Below are positions 7,997-16,297 of a stretch of DNA of 64,000 nt, in pieces. The notes below the pieces were generated by a model. It made no database searches, was not told where the DNA came from, and worked only from the letters and a program-made list of their open reading frames with translations. The DNA comes from Ramlibacter cellulosilyticus. GTDB lineage: Bacteria > Pseudomonadota > Gammaproteobacteria > Burkholderiales > Burkholderiaceae_C. Position 1 is the stretch's first letter, and every line of letters starts with the position of its first letter. Location: the NCBI RefSeq assembly GCF_014297465.1, contig NZ_JACORT010000001.1:558001-622000 (forward strand), read 5' to 3'. Position numbers and translations under genes: made by a program.

Positions 7997-9301
7997 ATGG
8001 ATTTCCTGCTGATCGCACTGCTCACGCTGCTCAACGGCCTCTTCGCGATGTCCGAGATGGCGCTGGCCTCCACCCGGCGCGCGCGCCTGGCGTCGATGGC
8101 CGAGGCAGGCGACGGCGGTGCGCAGGCGGCGCTGAAGCTGCTGGACCAGCCGACGCAGTTCCTGTCCACGGTGCAGGTGGGCATCACGTCCATCGGCGTG
8201 ATCAACGGCATCATCGGCGAGGCCGCGTTCAGCGAAGGGCTCGCCATGAGCCTGCGCGAATGGGGCGTTCCGGCCAAGGCCTCGGGCATCGCCGCCACCG
8301 CGATCGTCGTGGCCATCATCACCTACGTCACGATCATCTTCGGCGAGCTGGTGCCCAAGCGCATCGGCCAGATCTACCCCGAGCAGATCTCGCGCGCCGT
8401 CGCGCGGCCCATGCGCTGGCTCTCCAGGGCCGCGGGCCCGTTCGTCAGGGTGCTGTCCGCCTCCACGCAGGCGATCCTGAAGGTGCTCGCCATCGACACG
8501 CGCGCCCGCGCCGTGACCGAGGAGGAGATCCAGCACAGCCTGGAGGAAGGCGTGGAAGCCGGCGTGATCGAGGAGCACGAGCACCAGATGGTGCGCAACG
8601 TGTTCCACCTCGACGACCGCCCGCTCACCTCGATGATGGTGCCGCGCGGCGACGTGCAGTGGCTCGATGCCTCCACCAGCGTGCGCGAGGCGCTCGCGCG
8701 CGCGGGCGAGGGGGATGCGCACTCCTGGTACCCCGTGTGCCGCAACTCGCTCGACGACGTCGTGGGCGTCGTGAGCGTCTCGCGCCTCATCTCCCTGGGG
8801 CCCTCGCACGAAGGGCCGATCGAGCCGCATGCCGTGCCCGCCCCGTTCGTGCCGGAGACGCTCAGCGGCATGGAGCTGCTGGAGCAGTTCCGCATCCAGG
8901 CCGCGCGCCTGGTGTTCGTCGTCGACGAATACGGCATCGTGCAGGGCCTCATCACGCCGCACGACCTGCTGGAGGCGATCACCGGCGAGCTGCAGCCCGC
9001 GCAGCAGGACGAGGCCTGGGCCACGCAGCGCGAGGACGGCTCCTGGCTGCTGGACGGCCTGATGCCCGTGTCCGAACTCAAGGCACGGCTGGAGATCCGC
9101 GACCTGCCCGAGGAGGACAAGGGCCGCTACAACACGCTGGCCGGCCTGCTGATGGCCGTGTCCGGCCGCCTGCCGGCGCCCGGCGAGCGCATCGACTGCG
9201 GCGACTGGGTGTTCGAGGTGGTGGACCTGGATGGCCGCCGCATCGACAAGGTGCTGGCGCAGGCCGTGCCCGAACCCGCGGATGCGGCGGCGGGCGACTG
9301 A
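7997..9301 (+). CDS. CNNM/CBS-domain membrane protein (hemolysin C/CorC-like)
   Basis: A 434-residue protein. Residues 1-190 form the CNNM transmembrane domain with about four helices (MDFLLIALLTLLNGLFAMSE, VGITSIGVINGIIGEAAF, ATAIVVAIITYVTIIFGELV). A pair of CBS domains follows (about 205-335, with MMVPRGDV and VDEYGIVQGLITPHDLLEAI), then a C-terminal CorC/HlyC domain (about 350-425). The family includes magnesium/cobalt efflux proteins such as CorC and YfjD; the old name hemolysin is misleading. It is divergent from the DUF2971 gene and followed 19 bp later by the sapC-like gene. Confidence 0.9.
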   Translation: MDFLLIALLTLLNGLFAMSEMALASTRRARLASMAEAGDGGAQAALKLLDQPTQFLSTVQVGITSIGVINGIIGEAAFSEGLAMSLREWGVPAKASGIAATAIVVAIITYVTIIFGELVPKRIGQIYPEQISRAVARPMRWLSRAAGPFVRVLSASTQAILKVLAIDTRARAVTEEEIQHSLEEGVEAGVIEEHEHQMVRNVFHLDDRPLTSMMVPRGDVQWLDASTSVREALARAGEGDAHSWYPVCRNSLDDVVGVVSVSRLISLGPSHEGPIEPHAVPAPFVPETLSGMELLEQFRIQAARLVFVVDEYGIVQGLITPHDLLEAITGELQPAQQDEAWATQREDGSWLLDGLMPVSELKARLEIRDLPEEDKGRYNTLAGLLMAVSGRLPAPGERIDCGDWVFEVVDLDGRRIDKVLAQAVPEPADAAAGD

Positions 9302-9320
9302 GGACGCGAGGAGGGACGAG

Positions 9321-10073
9321 ATGGCGCAACCGGCTTACTACGAACGACCCGTGCTGCTCGATCGCGAGCGGCATCGCCGCCGGCGCGTGAAGCCGGCCAC
9401 CGGCTTCGGCTTCGCGCGCAAGACGCACTCGGTGGCCCTCGCCGCCGCGGAATTCGGCGAAGCCGCCAAGGAGTACGCGATCGTCTTCACCCGCACGGCG
9501 GGAGGCCCGGTGGTGCCGGTGGCGCTGCTCGGGCTGCGTGCCGGCGAGAACCTCTTCGTCGACGCGCAGCAAGCCTGGGACGCGCGCTACGTCCCTGCGT
9601 TCGTGCGCCGCTATCCCTTCGTGCTGGCGGAGATGCCGGGCCAGTCGCTCGCCGTGTGCGTGGACGAGGCCTTCGCGGGCTGGAACATCGAGGAGGGCGA
9701 GGCGCTCTTCGACGAGCAGGGGCAGGAGACGCCCTTCCTGAAGAACGCGCTGGAGTTCCTCACCCGCTACCAGCGCGAGCACGTGCGCACGCTCGCCTTC
9801 TGCGAACGGCTGGAGCAGGACGGCCTGCTGAAGGAAATGAACGCGCAGGCGAAGCTGACCGACGGGCGCGCCTTCACCATCGACGGCCTGATGGTCGTCG
9901 ACGAGCAGAAGCTGCTGGCGCTGCCCGACGCGGCGGCGCTGTCCCTGTTCCGCAGCGGCGAGCTGCACCTCGTCTCGATGCACCTGGCATCGCTGTCCAA
10001 CCTGCAGCGGCTGGTGGACCGGATGGCGGAGCGCAAGAGCACGATCGAGCCCGCGCCCCAGCCGGCGTCCTAG
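9321..10073 (+). CDS. SapC-family protein
   Basis: A 250-residue soluble protein matching the SapC family (Pfam SapC-like): FARKTHSVALAAAEFGEAAK, YAIVFTRTAGGPVVPVALLG, YPFVLAEMP, VCVDEAFAGW and a C-terminal TIDGLMVVDEQKLLALPD. The family name comes from an S-layer-associated gene, but its biochemical role is not established. ATG at 9321 follows a strong GAGGAGGGA. It could be cotranscribed with the upstream CNNM/CBS gene (19 bp gap). Confidence 0.82.
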   Translation: MAQPAYYERPVLLDRERHRRRRVKPATGFGFARKTHSVALAAAEFGEAAKEYAIVFTRTAGGPVVPVALLGLRAGENLFVDAQQAWDARYVPAFVRRYPFVLAEMPGQSLAVCVDEAFAGWNIEEGEALFDEQGQETPFLKNALEFLTRYQREHVRTLAFCERLEQDGLLKEMNAQAKLTDGRAFTIDGLMVVDEQKLLALPDAAALSLFRSGELHLVSMHLASLSNLQRLVDRMAERKSTIEPAPQPAS

Positions 10074-10077
10074 GAGC

Positions 10078-10443
10078 TCAGGCGGCGCGTGCCTCGCGGC
10101 CGGCGAACCGGGCGGGGTCGATCACTTCCAGCGCGCCTTCCTGCACCAGCTTCATCAGCAGCTTGTCCAGCTGCTGCGGCGCCATGCGGCAGCGCGCGAG
10201 CAGGTACTGGCGGTTCACCGGCTGGTGGCTCATCACCGAGAGCACGCGGTAGATGTCCGCGGTGCGCCCGTCCTCCGGCAGCTGCGGCCACGACTTCATG
10301 CGGAAGATGAGGTCGGCACCCGGCCGCCGGTGCAGGCCGGTGGCGGGAGCGGTGGGTTGGAAGGGGCTGCCGGGAGCTTCCTTGCGCTTGGCTCCGAACA
10401 ACCCGCGAAGCGACAATGTGAGCATGCCAACAGTGTCACCCAT
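10078..10443 (-). CDS. Hypothetical protein, possible winged-helix C-terminus
   Basis: A 121-residue protein I do not recognise. The N-terminal half is basic and Pro-rich. The C-terminal half (about 55-112: DGRTADIYRVLSVMSHQPVN, then YLLARCRMAPQQLDKLLMKL) reads as three helices and a short wing, like a small helix-turn-helix. A start at the second Met (10425) is as plausible as the first. It converges on the sapC-like gene with a 4-bp gap and has its own upstream region before crcB. Confidence 0.6.
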   Translation of the reverse strand: MGDTVGMLTLSLRGLFGAKRKEAPGSPFQPTAPATGLHRRPGADLIFRMKSWPQLPEDGRTADIYRVLSVMSHQPVNRQYLLARCRMAPQQLDKLLMKLVQEGALEVIDPARFAGREARAA

Positions 10444-10502
10444 GGATGAGCACTGCCCGCTAGGTGTTTGGCGCCGCGCGTTCTAGTCCGATTTCCTACG
10501 TG

Positions 10503-10892
10503 CTACGACAGAGCTCTCGCCGTGGCGAAGCCGAGCGCGGTGAGCAGCAAGGAACCGGCGAGGTGCGTCCCGGCCACGAGCAAGGCGGGCAGCAGCCGGC
10601 CATCGTGGAGGTGAGCGACGACTTCGGCGGAGAAGGTGGAGAAGGTGGTGAGGCCGCCCAGCAGGCCGGTCACCAGGAACAGGCGCAGCTCCGCGGGCAA
10701 TTCAGGATGTTGCGCCAGCCATCCCAGCACCAGGCCGATCGCATAGCCGCCCGCAAGGTTCGCGATCAGCGTGCCCAGGGGCAGCGCGGGCCACAGCGGA
10801 TTGAAGCGCACCGCCAGCACCCAGCGCAGGAGCGCACCCACTGCGGCGCCGGCGCCGACCGCGAGCACCGACAGCAGCGGGACGCCGCTCAC
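10503..10892 (-). CDS. crcB: Fluoride exporter CrcB/Fluc
   Basis: A 129-residue protein with four hydrophobic helices, the size of a Fluc fluoride channel subunit, which works as an antiparallel dimer. GAGAAVGALLRW, GTLIANLAGGYAIG and GGLTTFSTFS (the Phe box lining the pore) are diagnostic. The start is GTG at 10892, overlapping the TGA of the upstream response-regulator gene by 4 bp, so it appears translationally coupled to it. There is no room for a fluoride riboswitch directly ahead of the gene. Confidence 0.92.
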   Translation of the reverse strand: MSGVPLLSVLAVGAGAAVGALLRWVLAVRFNPLWPALPLGTLIANLAGGYAIGLVLGWLAQHPELPAELRLFLVTGLLGGLTTFSTFSAEVVAHLHDGRLLPALLVAGTHLAGSLLLTALGFATARALS

Positions 10893-11572
10893 GCGGGCGT
10901 GTCCTCGGCGATGCGATAGCCGACGCCGCGCACGGTCTGGATCACGCCGTCGCCGAGCTTGCGGCGCAGGTGGTGCACGTGCACTTCGACGGCGCCGCCG
11001 TCGCTCACGCGGTTGCCGCTGCGCGCCTGGATGTCGGCGCGGCTCAGCGCCTTCGGACGGTCTTCCAGCAGCGCCAGCAGCACGGCGAATTCCTGCTCGG
11101 TGAGTTCCACCGCCTGGCCGGCCCGCTGCACGAACCGGCTGGTCGGGTCCACCACGATGTCGCGCCAGCTGATCTGGCCGGCGGAGATCGTCGTGCGGCG
11201 CCTCAGCAGGGCCCGCAGCACCGCGCCGACTTCCTCGAGGTGCACCGGCTTGATGATGTAGCCGTCGGCACCGAGGTCCAGCGCGCTGAGGCGCGAGCGC
11301 AGCTGCGAACGGGCGGAGATCACGAGCACGGGTGTCTTCGGGTCCGGCCACAGGCCGGCCGGGGCCCGCCTGAGCTTCTGCAGCAGGTCGGTGCCTTCGC
11401 CATCGGGAAGGCTCAGGTCCAGCAGCACGAAGTCGAAAGGCCCTTCGCGCAAGGCGTTCCATGCGGACTCGAGGTCCTCGCGGACCTCGGCCTGCCATTG
11501 GTGGCGCCGCACGAGCCCCGAGAGGGCGGCGGCAGTGGTGGGGTCATCCTCGACGATCAGTGCGCGCGTCAC
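10889..11572 (-). CDS. OmpR/PhoB-type response regulator
   Basis: A 227-residue regulator with an N-terminal receiver (acidic pair E8/D9/D10, phosphoacceptor D52 in LLDLSLPDGEG, Lys in IIKP) and a C-terminal winged helix (EFAVLLALLEDRPKALSRAD, VHVHHLRRKLGDGVIQTVRGVGYRI). There is no sensor kinase beside it; the gene instead overlaps crcB by 4 bp. Either the kinase is elsewhere or the pairing with crcB is functional. The next gene upstream is a separate small secreted protein. Confidence 0.9.
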   Translation of the reverse strand: MTRALIVEDDPTTAAALSGLVRRHQWQAEVREDLESAWNALREGPFDFVLLDLSLPDGEGTDLLQKLRRAPAGLWPDPKTPVLVISARSQLRSRLSALDLGADGYIIKPVHLEEVGAVLRALLRRRTTISAGQISWRDIVVDPTSRFVQRAGQAVELTEQEFAVLLALLEDRPKALSRADIQARSGNRVSDGGAVEVHVHHLRRKLGDGVIQTVRGVGYRIAEDTPA

Positions 11573-11619
11573 ATCCCCGAGGATAGACGATGCACGGCAG
11601 CAGCCGTGTTACCGCGGGC

Positions 11620-11928
11620 TCAGGCGGAGAGCTCGGGCTTCAGTTCCGTGGCGGGGATGATGCCCTGGTCGCCGTCTTCGTAGATCAGGTACGCGGCGTT
11701 GCCCATCATGCGCCAGCAGGCCTGGAAGCGCTGGCCCTGGAACATCGCGGAGGCGGCGCGGAACTGTTCGGCCATGCCGGGCTCGAGGCGGCTGATCACC
11801 AGCTCGCTCTTGCAGGAATCTTCCGAGAGGCGGACCGAGTCGTCGCCCTGGCGGGCGATGAGGTCCTGGGAGAAGGCAGGCGCCGCGGCGAAGGCGGCAA
11901 AGGCAGCGCAGAAGACGACGGCTTTCAT
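11620..11928 (-). CDS. Small secreted protein of unknown function
   Basis: A 102-residue protein with a clear Sec signal peptide (MKAVVFCAAFAAFAAAPAFS, cleavage likely before QDLIAR). The mature part of about 80 residues has two cysteines (SEDSCKSELV and FQACWRMMGN) that could form a disulfide in the periplasm, and ends in YEDGDQGIIPATELKPELSA. Short proteins of this kind are, as I recall, widespread in Comamonadaceae without a named function. ATG at 11928 is chosen because the signal peptide begins there. Confidence 0.75.
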   Translation of the reverse strand: MKAVVFCAAFAAFAAAPAFSQDLIARQGDDSVRLSEDSCKSELVISRLEPGMAEQFRAASAMFQGQRFQACWRMMGNAAYLIYEDGDQGIIPATELKPELSA

Positions 11929-12163
11929 GTTGGACTCCACGGTTCTTCGGTTGAGCGCATCGCCAGCTACGGGATGAAGACTGAAGGTCTGCGCTACGTG
12001 GGAGCCATGGTGGGGCCGGGGCGAAAACCACCCTGTAGGAAAGGCGGCGTGCGAACCGTCCTCCAAGTCCGTGCAAGAGCCTAGTCCGCAGGGCTGCCTG
12101 CGCCGTGGAGCCGTCCTGCGCGTGCCACAGCCGTTTGGCGGCCGCGACGCGCGCGCGGAAGAT

Positions 12164-13252
12164 TCACGCGCCGGCGTTCTCCACCTGCAGCACGCCGCGG
12201 CGGATCTGGTCGCGCTCCAGCGATTCGAACAGCGCCTTGAAGTTGCCGTTGCCGAAGCCGTCGTCGCCTTCGCGCTGGATGAACTCGAAGAACACCGGGC
12301 CCAGCAGCGTCTCGCTGAAGATCTGCAGCAGCAGGCGCGGCTTGCCGGTGGACGTATCGCCATCGAGCAGGATGCCGCGCGCCTGCAGTTCGGGCACCGG
12401 CTGGCCGTGGCCCGGCAGGCGCTCTTCGAGCATCTCGTAGTAGATGTCGTTGGGCGCCGTCATGAGCGGCACGCCCGCCATCTGCAGCTGGTCCACCGTC
12501 TCGCGCAGGTTGTCCGTGAGCAGGGCGACGTGCTGGATGCCTTCGCCGCTGAACTTCATCAGGAACTCCTCGATCTGGCCCGAGGTCTTGCCCGACTCCT
12601 CGTTCAGCGGGATGCGGATGAGGCCGTCCGGCGCGGTCATCGCCTTGGACGTGAGGCCCGTGTACTCGCCCTTGATGTCGAAGTAGCGGATCTCGCGGAA
12701 GTTGAACAGCTTCTCGTAGAACGCCGCCCAGTGCGCCATGCGGCCGCGGTAGACGTTGTGCGTGAGGTGGTCCACCACCTTCAGGCCCACGCCCCTGGGA
12801 TGGCGCTCCACCCCGGGCAGCCATTCGAAGTCGATGTCGTAGATGGACTTGCCGTCCTCGAAGCGGTCGATCAGGTACAGCGGCGCGCCGCCGATGCCCT
12901 TGATGGCCGGCAGGCGCAGTTCCATCGGACCGGTCGGGATCTCGATCGGCTGTGCGCCGAGCTCCAGCGCGCGCTCGTAGGCCTTGTGCGAATCGCGCAC
13001 GCGGAAGGCGAGGGCGCACGCGGACGGGCCGTGCTCCGCGGCGAAGTAGCCGGCGAAGCTCTTGGGCTCGCGGTTGACGATGAAGTTGATGTCGCCCTGG
13101 CGGTACAGCAGCACGTCCTTGGAGCGGTGCTTCGCGACGAGGGTGAAGCCCATCTTCTCGAAGAGGGGCTCCAGGACGTTGGGGGTCGGCGAGGCGAATT
13201 CGACGAACTCGAATCCGCACAGGCCCATGGGGTTGTCGAACAGATCAGCCAT
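12164..13252 (-). CDS. hppD: 4-Hydroxyphenylpyruvate dioxygenase
   Basis: A 362-residue non-haem Fe(II) dioxygenase that turns 4-hydroxyphenylpyruvate into homogentisate in tyrosine degradation. Two vicinal-oxygen-chelate domains are present, and the iron ligands are H162 (VVDHLTHNV), H241 ([11 protein letters not shown]) and E323 ([10 protein letters not shown]), at the spacing known from Pseudomonas HPPD. ATG at 13252 is preferred over an in-frame ATG at 13267 because AGGAG stands 7 bases ahead of it. No other tyrosine-pathway gene adjoins it. A half copy of a palindromic repeat lies upstream at 13296-13326. Confidence 0.95.
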   Translation of the reverse strand: MADLFDNPMGLCGFEFVEFASPTPNVLEPLFEKMGFTLVAKHRSKDVLLYRQGDINFIVNREPKSFAGYFAAEHGPSACALAFRVRDSHKAYERALELGAQPIEIPTGPMELRLPAIKGIGGAPLYLIDRFEDGKSIYDIDFEWLPGVERHPRGVGLKVVDHLTHNVYRGRMAHWAAFYEKLFNFREIRYFDIKGEYTGLTSKAMTAPDGLIRIPLNEESGKTSGQIEEFLMKFSGEGIQHVALLTDNLRETVDQLQMAGVPLMTAPNDIYYEMLEERLPGHGQPVPELQARGILLDGDTSTGKPRLLLQIFSETLLGPVFFEFIQREGDDGFGNGNFKALFESLERDQIRRGVLQVENAGA

Positions 13253-13295
13253 TGGGAACTCCTGCAAGAGGGAAGAACCACGCGCGGTGCGCGTG

Positions 13296-13326
13296 CCCTG
13301 GGTTCCCGCCCGCGCGGGAACGACGG
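13296..13326. repeat. Half copy of the CCCTGGGTTCCCGCC repeat
   Basis: The sequence ccctgggttcccgcccgcgcgggaacgacgg (as cccTGGGTTCCCGCC plus cgcgGGAACGACGG) matches one arm of the element at 38604-38707. It lies in the 244-bp gap upstream of hppD. Confidence 0.6.
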
Positions 13327-13450
13327 CCTAGGCAGGAGGCGCGCCCGGGATCCCCCGCACGCTGCGCGCGAGGTGGTCACCGATGAAGAGGGCGAAGCCG
13401 GGCATCACGCGCCGAGTCTAAACCCTTTGCGGCCCGGATGCGCCGGGTCC

Positions 13451-13462
13451 TGACGTGCGTCA
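13451..13462. promoter_or_regulatory. Small palindrome upstream of the YitT-like gene
   Basis: A 12-bp dyad, TGACG-TG-CGTCA, ends 34 bases before the ATG at 13497. With flanking bases it resembles the form TTGAC-N4-GTCAG, close to CRP/FNR-family sites. This is a pattern match only; no regulator is known from the window. Confidence 0.25.
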
Positions 13463-13496
13463 AGGTGCGCGGCCGGGGCAAGGCCATCATCGGACC

Positions 13497-14102
13497 ATGG
13501 CCGCCCTGTCCCTCCCGCACCACCCGCAACGCCTGGCGGACGACGCCCAGGGGCTCGCCACCGGCACGCTGCTGGCCGCGTTCGGCGTGTTCCTGATGCA
13601 GCAGGCGGGCCTGGTGCCCGGCGGCACGGTCGGCATCGCGCTGCTGCTGCACTATGCGAGCGGCGTGGACCTCGGGGCCACGCTCTTCCTCGTCAACCTG
13701 CCGTTCTACGCGCTGGCCTGGCTGCGCCTGGGCAAGGCGTTCACGGTGCGCACGCTGCTCGCGGTGAGCCTGCTCGCGGCGCTCTCGTGGTGGCTGCCGC
13801 GCGCGATCGCCGTCCAGCAGGTGGACGGGGTGCTCGCCGCGGTGCTGGGCGGCCTGCTGTGCGGCGTCGGCATGCTGATCCTGTTCCGGCACGGGGCGAG
13901 CCTCGGCGGCCTCAACGTGCTGGTGCTGCGGCTGCAGGATCGCTTCGGGTGGTCCACCGGCAAGGTGCAGCTCGCGTTCGACGCAATGATCGTGCTCGCG
14001 GGCGCCTGGTTCGCGGGCGACCTGCGGCGCTTCGCCCTCTCGGTGCTCGCGGTCGGCATGCTGAACCTGGTCCTGGTCTGGAACCACCGCCGGACGCGCT
14101 AG
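13497..14102 (+). CDS. YitT-family membrane protein
   Basis: A 201-residue protein with five or six hydrophobic helices. GLATGTLLAAFGVFLMQQAG, PGGTVGIALLLHYASGVDLG, FLVNLPFYALAW and the late GASLGGLNVLVLRLQDRFG match the YitT/DUF161 family of uncharacterised inner-membrane proteins. ATG at 13497 (in atcatcggaccATGG) lacks a strong ribosome site but precedes the first recognisable family residues. It lies 25 bp before the TctD-like regulator gene, so cotranscription is possible. Confidence 0.8.
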   Translation: MAALSLPHHPQRLADDAQGLATGTLLAAFGVFLMQQAGLVPGGTVGIALLLHYASGVDLGATLFLVNLPFYALAWLRLGKAFTVRTLLAVSLLAALSWWLPRAIAVQQVDGVLAAVLGGLLCGVGMLILFRHGASLGGLNVLVLRLQDRFGWSTGKVQLAFDAMIVLAGAWFAGDLRRFALSVLAVGMLNLVLVWNHRRTR

Positions 14103-14127
14103 TGCCGAGCGGGTAGCATCCGCTCCC

Positions 14128-14802
14128 ATGCGCATCCTCCTGGTCGAAGACGACAAGGTGCTGGCCGACGCGCTCGCGCGCGCGCTGGTGCAGTCCGCCC
14201 ATGCGGTGGACCACGTCGCCACCGGCGAGGAGGCCGACCGCGCGCTGGCGCTGGGCATCTACGACCTCGCGATCCTGGACATCGGCCTGCCCGGCCTCTC
14301 GGGCCTGGAAGTCCTCAAGCGGCTGCGCGGGCGCAAGTCCACCATGCCGGTGCTGATGCTCACCGCCTTCGACACCACCGAGGACCAGGTGCGCGGGCTC
14401 GACCTCGGCGCCGACGACTACCTGTCCAAGCCTTTCGACCTGCCCGTGCTCGAGGCGCGCGTGCGCGCGCTGCTGCGGCGCGGCAGCAATTCCACGCCTT
14501 ACCTCGAACACGGCCTGCTGAAGTTCGACACGGTGGGCCGCCGCGTCTTCTACGACAAGAAGCCGCTGGAACTGTCGCCGCGCGAGCTCGCCGTGCTGGA
14601 GTTGCTGCTGATGCGCGAAGGCCGCGTGGTCAGCAAGGAGCAGCTCGTGAACCACCTCTATGGCTGGGGCGACGAGGTCGGCGACAACGCGATCGAGGTC
14701 TACGTCTACCGCCTGCGGCGCAAGCTCGAGCCGCTGGGATGCGAGATCCGCACCGTGCGCGGCATGGGCTACCTGATGGAGCGGGGCGATGCGCAAGACT
14801 GA
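14128..14802 (+). CDS. Response regulator, TctD/QseB-like
   Basis: A 224-residue OmpR-family regulator. The receiver carries E8/D9/D10-type acidic residues (VEDDK), phosphoacceptor D51 (AILDIGLPGLSGL) and Lys in LSKPFDL. The winged helix ends VYVYRLRRKLEPLGCEIRTVRGMGYLM. It overlaps the start of the kinase gene by 14 bp, making a standard regulator-kinase operon. The kinase is of the TctE type, which in other bacteria controls tricarboxylate uptake. Bug-type receptor genes at 21232 and 37631 are possible but unproven targets. Confidence 0.9.
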   Translation: MRILLVEDDKVLADALARALVQSAHAVDHVATGEEADRALALGIYDLAILDIGLPGLSGLEVLKRLRGRKSTMPVLMLTAFDTTEDQVRGLDLGADDYLSKPFDLPVLEARVRALLRRGSNSTPYLEHGLLKFDTVGRRVFYDKKPLELSPRELAVLELLLMREGRVVSKEQLVNHLYGWGDEVGDNAIEVYVYRLRRKLEPLGCEIRTVRGMGYLMERGDAQD

Positions 14803-16213
14803 GCCGCGCCTGCAGCGCAAGCTGCTCGCGTGGCTGCTGGGGCCCCTGCTGGTGCTGCTGGTGCTGGACACCGCCGCCGCCTACTGGGTGTCGCAGCGCT
14901 TCGCCAACCTCGCATACGACCGCGCGCTGCACGAGATCGCGCGCGAGATCGTCCTGCACGTGCACCAGCAGGACGGCCAGCCCCGCCTGCAACTGTCCGA
15001 TGCCGCCGCCGACATCCTGCTGATGGATGCGCAGGACCGCCTCTTCTACCGCGTCGATGCCGCGGACGGCACCCTGCTCGGTGGCGACGCGACCATCCGC
15101 AAGGCGGCGTCGCCGGGCACGGACCCGCGCTTCTACGAAGACGAATTCCACGGCGAGCCGGTGCGCATGATCGCCGCCCGCATGCCGATCGGCGAAACGG
15201 CGGGCGGCCCGCTCGTCACCGTGCAGGTGGCCGAGACCCTGAACAAGCGTTCGCGCCTCGCGTTCGAGATGGTCGCCAACGTGGTGCTGCCGCAGCTGCT
15301 GCTGATCGTCATGGCGACGCTGGTGGTGTGGTTCGGCGTGTCGCGCGGGCTGGAGCCCCTGCAGCGCCTGCGCCGTGCCGTGGCCGGGCGCTCGCACCTG
15401 GACCTGAGCCCGATCGACACGCACGACGTGCCCGGCGAGGTGCGTCCGCTGGTCGACGAGGTCAACGAACTCATGGCGCGCCTCGGCAAGACCTTCGACT
15501 TCCAGAACCGCTTCGTCGCCGACGCCGCGCACCAGCTGAAGACGCCGGTGAGCGGCCTGAAGGCGCAGATCGAGCTCGCGCTGCGCGAGAACGATCCCGA
15601 GCGCGTGCGCCATTCGCTGGCCCAGCTTTACATCAGCGCGGACCGGCTCTCGCGCCTGGTCCGCCAGCTGCTCTCGCTGGCGCGCAACGAACCGGGTGCG
15701 CTGGACACCGTGCAGCTGCAACCGCTGGACCTCCACGCCTTCGCGCTGGAGGTGAGCATGGACTGGGTGCCGCACGCCATCAAGCGCAACATCGACCTCG
15801 GCTTCGAAGGCGTGGAGCACCCCCTCACGATCGCCGCGGACCAGGACCGCCTGCGCGAGTTGATCAACAACCTCATCGACAACGCGATCCGCTACAGCCA
15901 GGAGGGCGGCCGCGTCACCGTGCGCACGAGCCGCGAAGCCGACGGCCAGTGCAAGCTGGCGATCAGCGACGACGGCCGCAGCATCCCGGTGGAGGAACGC
16001 GCGCGCATCTTCGAGCGCTTCCACCGCCTGCTCGGCACGCAGGAGGACGGCAGCGGCCTCGGCCTCGCCATCGTGAGCGAGATCGCCACGCTGCACGGCG
16101 CACGCATCAGCCTGGAGGAGGACATCGACGGGGTCGGCAACACCTTCAGCGTCTTTTTCCAGCCATCGGAAGACGAGCGCGCGACTGTAAGCGGGCTGAA
16201 AGCTGCCGTCTAG
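14789..16213 (+). CDS. Sensor histidine kinase, TctE-like
   Basis: A 474-residue membrane kinase: helix at about 12-32, periplasmic 2CSK_N-type sensor domain (about 35-160), helix at about 165-184, HAMP linker, HisKA with H248 (VADAAHQLKTPVSGLK) and an ATPase domain with N box LRELINNLIDNAIRYS. The G1 box reads SDDGRSIP instead of the common DxGxGIP, losing the second glycine; the G2 box GSGLGLAIV is intact. ATG at 14789 lies inside the end of the regulator gene. Ligand unknown, but the sensor type points to a small carboxylate. Confidence 0.88.
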   Translation: MRKTEPRLQRKLLAWLLGPLLVLLVLDTAAAYWVSQRFANLAYDRALHEIAREIVLHVHQQDGQPRLQLSDAAADILLMDAQDRLFYRVDAADGTLLGGDATIRKAASPGTDPRFYEDEFHGEPVRMIAARMPIGETAGGPLVTVQVAETLNKRSRLAFEMVANVVLPQLLLIVMATLVVWFGVSRGLEPLQRLRRAVAGRSHLDLSPIDTHDVPGEVRPLVDEVNELMARLGKTFDFQNRFVADAAHQLKTPVSGLKAQIELALRENDPERVRHSLAQLYISADRLSRLVRQLLSLARNEPGALDTVQLQPLDLHAFALEVSMDWVPHAIKRNIDLGFEGVEHPLTIAADQDRLRELINNLIDNAIRYSQEGGRVTVRTSREADGQCKLAISDDGRSIPVEERARIFERFHRLLGTQEDGSGLGLAIVSEIATLHGARISLEEDIDGVGNTFSVFFQPSEDERATVSGLKAAV

Positions 16214-16249
16214 GAGCCTGTCAGCCCAGCCTCGTAGCCTCGGTGCATT

Positions 16250-16267
16250 CGGGACGGCGACGTCCCG
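16250..16267 (+). promoter_or_regulatory. Hairpin in the terC leader
   Basis: A perfect 7-bp stem cgggacg/cgtcccg closes a GCGA (GNRA-type) tetraloop, 30 bases ahead of the terC ATG, with ccctttttc following at 16272-16280. It could terminate the kinase transcript or be part of a leader structure. I looked for the yybP-ykoY manganese riboswitch often found before terC genes and could not match it. Confidence 0.4.
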
Positions 16268-16297
16268 GGAGCCCTTTTTCGCTTACGAGGAGACACC

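Noticed and set aside
7007..8962. A very long minus-strand frame extending the DUF2971 gene upstream through the CNNM/CBS gene.
   Set aside because: The upstream part is antisense to an evident membrane protein and has shadow composition; the real gene starts at or near 7912.
10893..11000. Possible fluoride riboswitch before crcB.
   Set aside because: The region is the 3' coding end of the response-regulator gene and crcB starts within its stop codon.
16214..16297. Possible yybP-ykoY manganese riboswitch before terC.
   Set aside because: Only one small GNRA-loop hairpin is visible; the conserved riboswitch core could not be matched in this 84-base leader.
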